Of a DNA stretch of 64,000 bases, positions 62,613 to 64,000 are shown piece after piece. Under the pieces are notes generated by a model that saw only the letters and a program-made list of their open reading frames with translations, searched no databases and was not told the origin of the DNA. The position numbers were made by a program, and so were the translations under genes. Positions within the stretch are counted from its first letter, which is position 1. Every line of letters starts with the position of its first letter. The DNA is from Kocuria dechangensis (GTDB lineage Bacteria; Actinomycetota; Actinomycetes; Actinomycetales; Micrococcaceae). The stretch lies in the NCBI RefSeq assembly GCF_014636775.1, contig NZ_BMEQ01000012.1:1-64000 (forward strand). Direction: 5' to 3'.

Positions 62613-62636
62613 CTTTTGTGCACTCATTGACAAAAG
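62613..62636. promoter_or_regulatory. AT-rich inverted repeat, candidate ROK operator
   Basis: CTTTTGT (62613-62619) and ACAAAAG (62630-62636) are separated by ten bases, between the divergent ROK and oxidoreductase genes. The motif stands out in GC-rich DNA and lies 27 bases before ATG 62664. Confidence 0.55.
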
Positions 62637-62663
62637 GTGCCTGCTTCGTGTCACACTAACGGC

Positions 62664-63845
62664 ATGGTGATTCAAAACACACTGCTTCGACGACCGCGGC
62701 TGCGGGTTGGCATCGTAGGCGGAGGCTTCATGGCCGAGGTCCACTGCCGTGCCGCCCGAGCGGCCGGTGCGGAAGTCGTGGGAGTGGCCTCCTCGACCCG
62801 GGCCAGTGCCGAACGGGCGGCGCAACGGTTCGATATCCCGTCTGCGTACGCCAGTGTCGAAGAGCTGCTGGTGGACGGCTCGGTGGATCTCGTACACGTG
62901 TGCACGCCCAATGCCTCCCATGCCGCCATCACCATGGCGGCGCTGGAGGCGGACAAGCATGTGGTGTGCGAGAAACCGCTGGCCACCGATCCCGAGACCG
63001 CTGCCTCCCTGCTCCGGCTGGCGGCGGAGCGGAAGCGGATTGCCACCGTGCCCTTCGTCTACCGGTTCCATCCCATGGTGAGGGAAGCCCGTGCGCGGGT
63101 CGGCGCCGGCGATCTGGGTCCGCTGATCACTGTCCAGGGCTCCTACCTGCAGGACTGGTTGCTGAACACCTCCGACGACAACTGGAGGGTCGACGCTGAA
63201 GTGGGGGGTGCCTCCCGTGCTTTTGCCGACATCGGGTCGCACCTGTGCGATCTGGTCGAGTTCGTCGCGGGAGAGCGCATTAGCGGACTGTGCGCCCAGA
63301 CGCGGACCATTTTTGCCGACCGCAAGAACACCAAGTGCATCACGACCGAAGACGTGGCCGCGTTGCTCTTTCGCACCGCGAACGGGTTGTTGGGCACGTT
63401 CATGATCAGCCAGGTAGCCCCGGGGCGGAAGAACCGGCTGTCCTTCGAGATCAATGGGCGGGCCCAGAGCCTGTTCTTCGATCAGGAGGCCCCGGAGACC
63501 TTGTGGGTGGGCGGGAAGGCCGCCTCGCAGATCATCACCCGTTCCCCCGAGGGCCTGCACGCCGATGCGGCCCGGCTCGCCCTGGTTCCGGCCGGTCACC
63601 CCCAGGGATATCAGGACGCCTTCAACGGCTTCGTGGCCGACACCTACGCCGCCGTGGCGGGGGACGTTCCTGACGGGCTGCCGGATTTCGCCGACGGTCT
63701 GCGCGCGGCCGCGCTGACCGCCGCCGTCCTGACTTCCGCCCGCGACGGGGCGTGGGTCTCGGTTCCCGACCTCTTCCTCCCCCCGGACACTCCGGGGCGG
63801 AGCCATCCGCTGACCGCCCAGCAGCCGCTGACCACGTCCGACTAA
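62664..63845 (+). CDS. Gfo/Idh/MocA-family oxidoreductase
   Basis: This 393-residue dehydrogenase has the Rossmann motif RVGIVGGGFMAEVHCRAARAAG near residues 13-34. The family signature is DKHVVCEKPLATDP near 100 (catalytic-region Lys), and the active-site helix includes ADIGSHLCDLVEFV with the His. ATG 62664 is chosen; an in-frame GTG lies 27 bases upstream. Family members oxidise sugars or inositols with NAD(P). It precedes a sugar-binding lipoprotein gene with an intergenic distance of 15 bases, so the imported sugar is probably its substrate. Confidence 0.9.
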   Translation: MVIQNTLLRRPRLRVGIVGGGFMAEVHCRAARAAGAEVVGVASSTRASAERAAQRFDIPSAYASVEELLVDGSVDLVHVCTPNASHAAITMAALEADKHVVCEKPLATDPETAASLLRLAAERKRIATVPFVYRFHPMVREARARVGAGDLGPLITVQGSYLQDWLLNTSDDNWRVDAEVGGASRAFADIGSHLCDLVEFVAGERISGLCAQTRTIFADRKNTKCITTEDVAALLFRTANGLLGTFMISQVAPGRKNRLSFEINGRAQSLFFDQEAPETLWVGGKAASQIITRSPEGLHADAARLALVPAGHPQGYQDAFNGFVADTYAAVAGDVPDGLPDFADGLRAAALTAAVLTSARDGAWVSVPDLFLPPDTPGRSHPLTAQQPLTTSD

Positions 63846-63860
63846 GGAGACATCCTCACT

Positions 63861-64000
63861 ATGAAGAATTCATCCCGCGCCCGCGTTCTGAAGGTGACCG
63901 GCCCGCTCTTTGCCTTGTCTCTCGTCGCCACCGCCTGCGGTGGTCCCGAGGCCGGGGGTGACCCCGGGGCCAAACCGGAAACCCTCCGCGTGCTGTACAC
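63861..64000 (+). CDS. ABC substrate-binding lipoprotein, N-terminus (partial)
   Basis: The gene runs off the window. The visible 46 residues have a basic start, KNSSRARVLKV, a hydrophobic core and a lipobox, VATAC, with the acylated Cys at residue 26. A Gly/Pro-rich linker follows and then TLRVLYT, the first strand of an extracellular solute-binding fold. AAGGAG lies 12 bases before the ATG. It likely starts the CUT1 importer that the MsmK-like ATPase energises. Confidence 0.75.
   Translation, partial: MKNSSRARVLKVTGPLFALSLVATACGGPEAGGDPGAKPETLRVLY

Noticed and set aside
1-64000. tRNA or rRNA genes
   Set aside because: No tRNA cloverleaf or rRNA-like conserved stretch was noticed; a covariance-model scan would be needed to exclude small RNAs.

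Overview
The window is GC-rich DNA with actinobacterial codon use. It carries type IV secretion and relaxase genes of the kind found on conjugative plasmids of Micrococcales (Arthrobacter, Micrococcus or Citricoccus-like hosts). That host assignment is an inference from family content; there is no rRNA or tRNA to confirm it. The combination of transfer genes, metal resistance, several degraded insertion sequences and blocks of catabolic genes suggests a large conjugative plasmid or an integrated mobile element.

Layout. (1) Positions 1-2259 hold the end of a conjugation gene cluster: the C-terminus of a VirB4-like ATPase, a TraG/VirD4 coupling protein and a DUF4913 protein, joined by ATGA overlaps. 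(2) Positions 2417-5932 form a leftward chromate-resistance unit: chrA, a chrB split into two genes, and a beta-propeller lipoprotein. (3) Positions 6173-9930 hold two related AraC regulators and two unrecognised genes. (4) Positions 10240-16901 hold a MobF relaxase-helicase, a divergent small coiled-coil gene and a 616-base spacer that may contain oriT. The same 15-bp site lies just upstream of both divergent genes. (5) Positions 17038-20735 hold an HNH protein, a GNAT acetyltransferase, a tyrosine recombinase and two IS3-type orfA remnants.

(6) Positions 20948-40260 are a catabolic region. It contains a resorcinol/hydroxyquinol-type operon (flavin monooxygenase, maleylacetate reductase, hydroxyquinol dioxygenase, 2-hydroxyacid dehydrogenase). 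Next come an SDR, a sugar-type ABC importer with two tandem binding proteins and an alcohol dehydrogenase, followed by an AraC regulator and an FMN hydroxyacid oxidase. Last are a PcpA/LinE-type hydroquinone dioxygenase with a hydrolase, and a two-component flavin monooxygenase with an alpha/beta hydrolase. Four promoters in this region share one aligned architecture: a TGTGA-N6-TCACA box, one base, then CTANNGT or a close variant. (7) An orphan histidine kinase follows at 41362-43074.

(8) Positions 43170-49322 are a phenol operon: flavin reductase and HpaB-type phenol hydroxylase, catechol 1,2-dioxygenase, muconate cycloisomerase, and an AraC regulator. The block from 20439 to 43169 is bounded by two copies of a 32-bp repeat (28 of 32 identical, the last 17 perfect). 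One copy abuts the tyrosine recombinase stop codon and the other abuts the catB stop codon. (9) Positions 49725-54479 hold a flavin reductase, a dicarboxylate carrier with maleate isomerase and a divergent IclR regulator, and a haloacid dehalogenase. (10) Positions 54761-59882 are a junkyard of ISL3, resolvase and IS3 remnants around an intact benE, an SDR and an XRE regulator, with two very long perfect palindromes. (11) Positions 60012-64000 begin a sugar-uptake locus: an MsmK/UgpC-type ATPase, a ROK regulator, a Gfo/Idh/MocA oxidoreductase and the start of a binding lipoprotein.

Together the catabolic genes would convert phenol to catechol and muconate, hydroxyquinol to maleylacetate and 3-oxoadipate, hydroquinones to ring-fission products, and maleate to fumarate. 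Substrates are inferred from families, not shown by the sequence.
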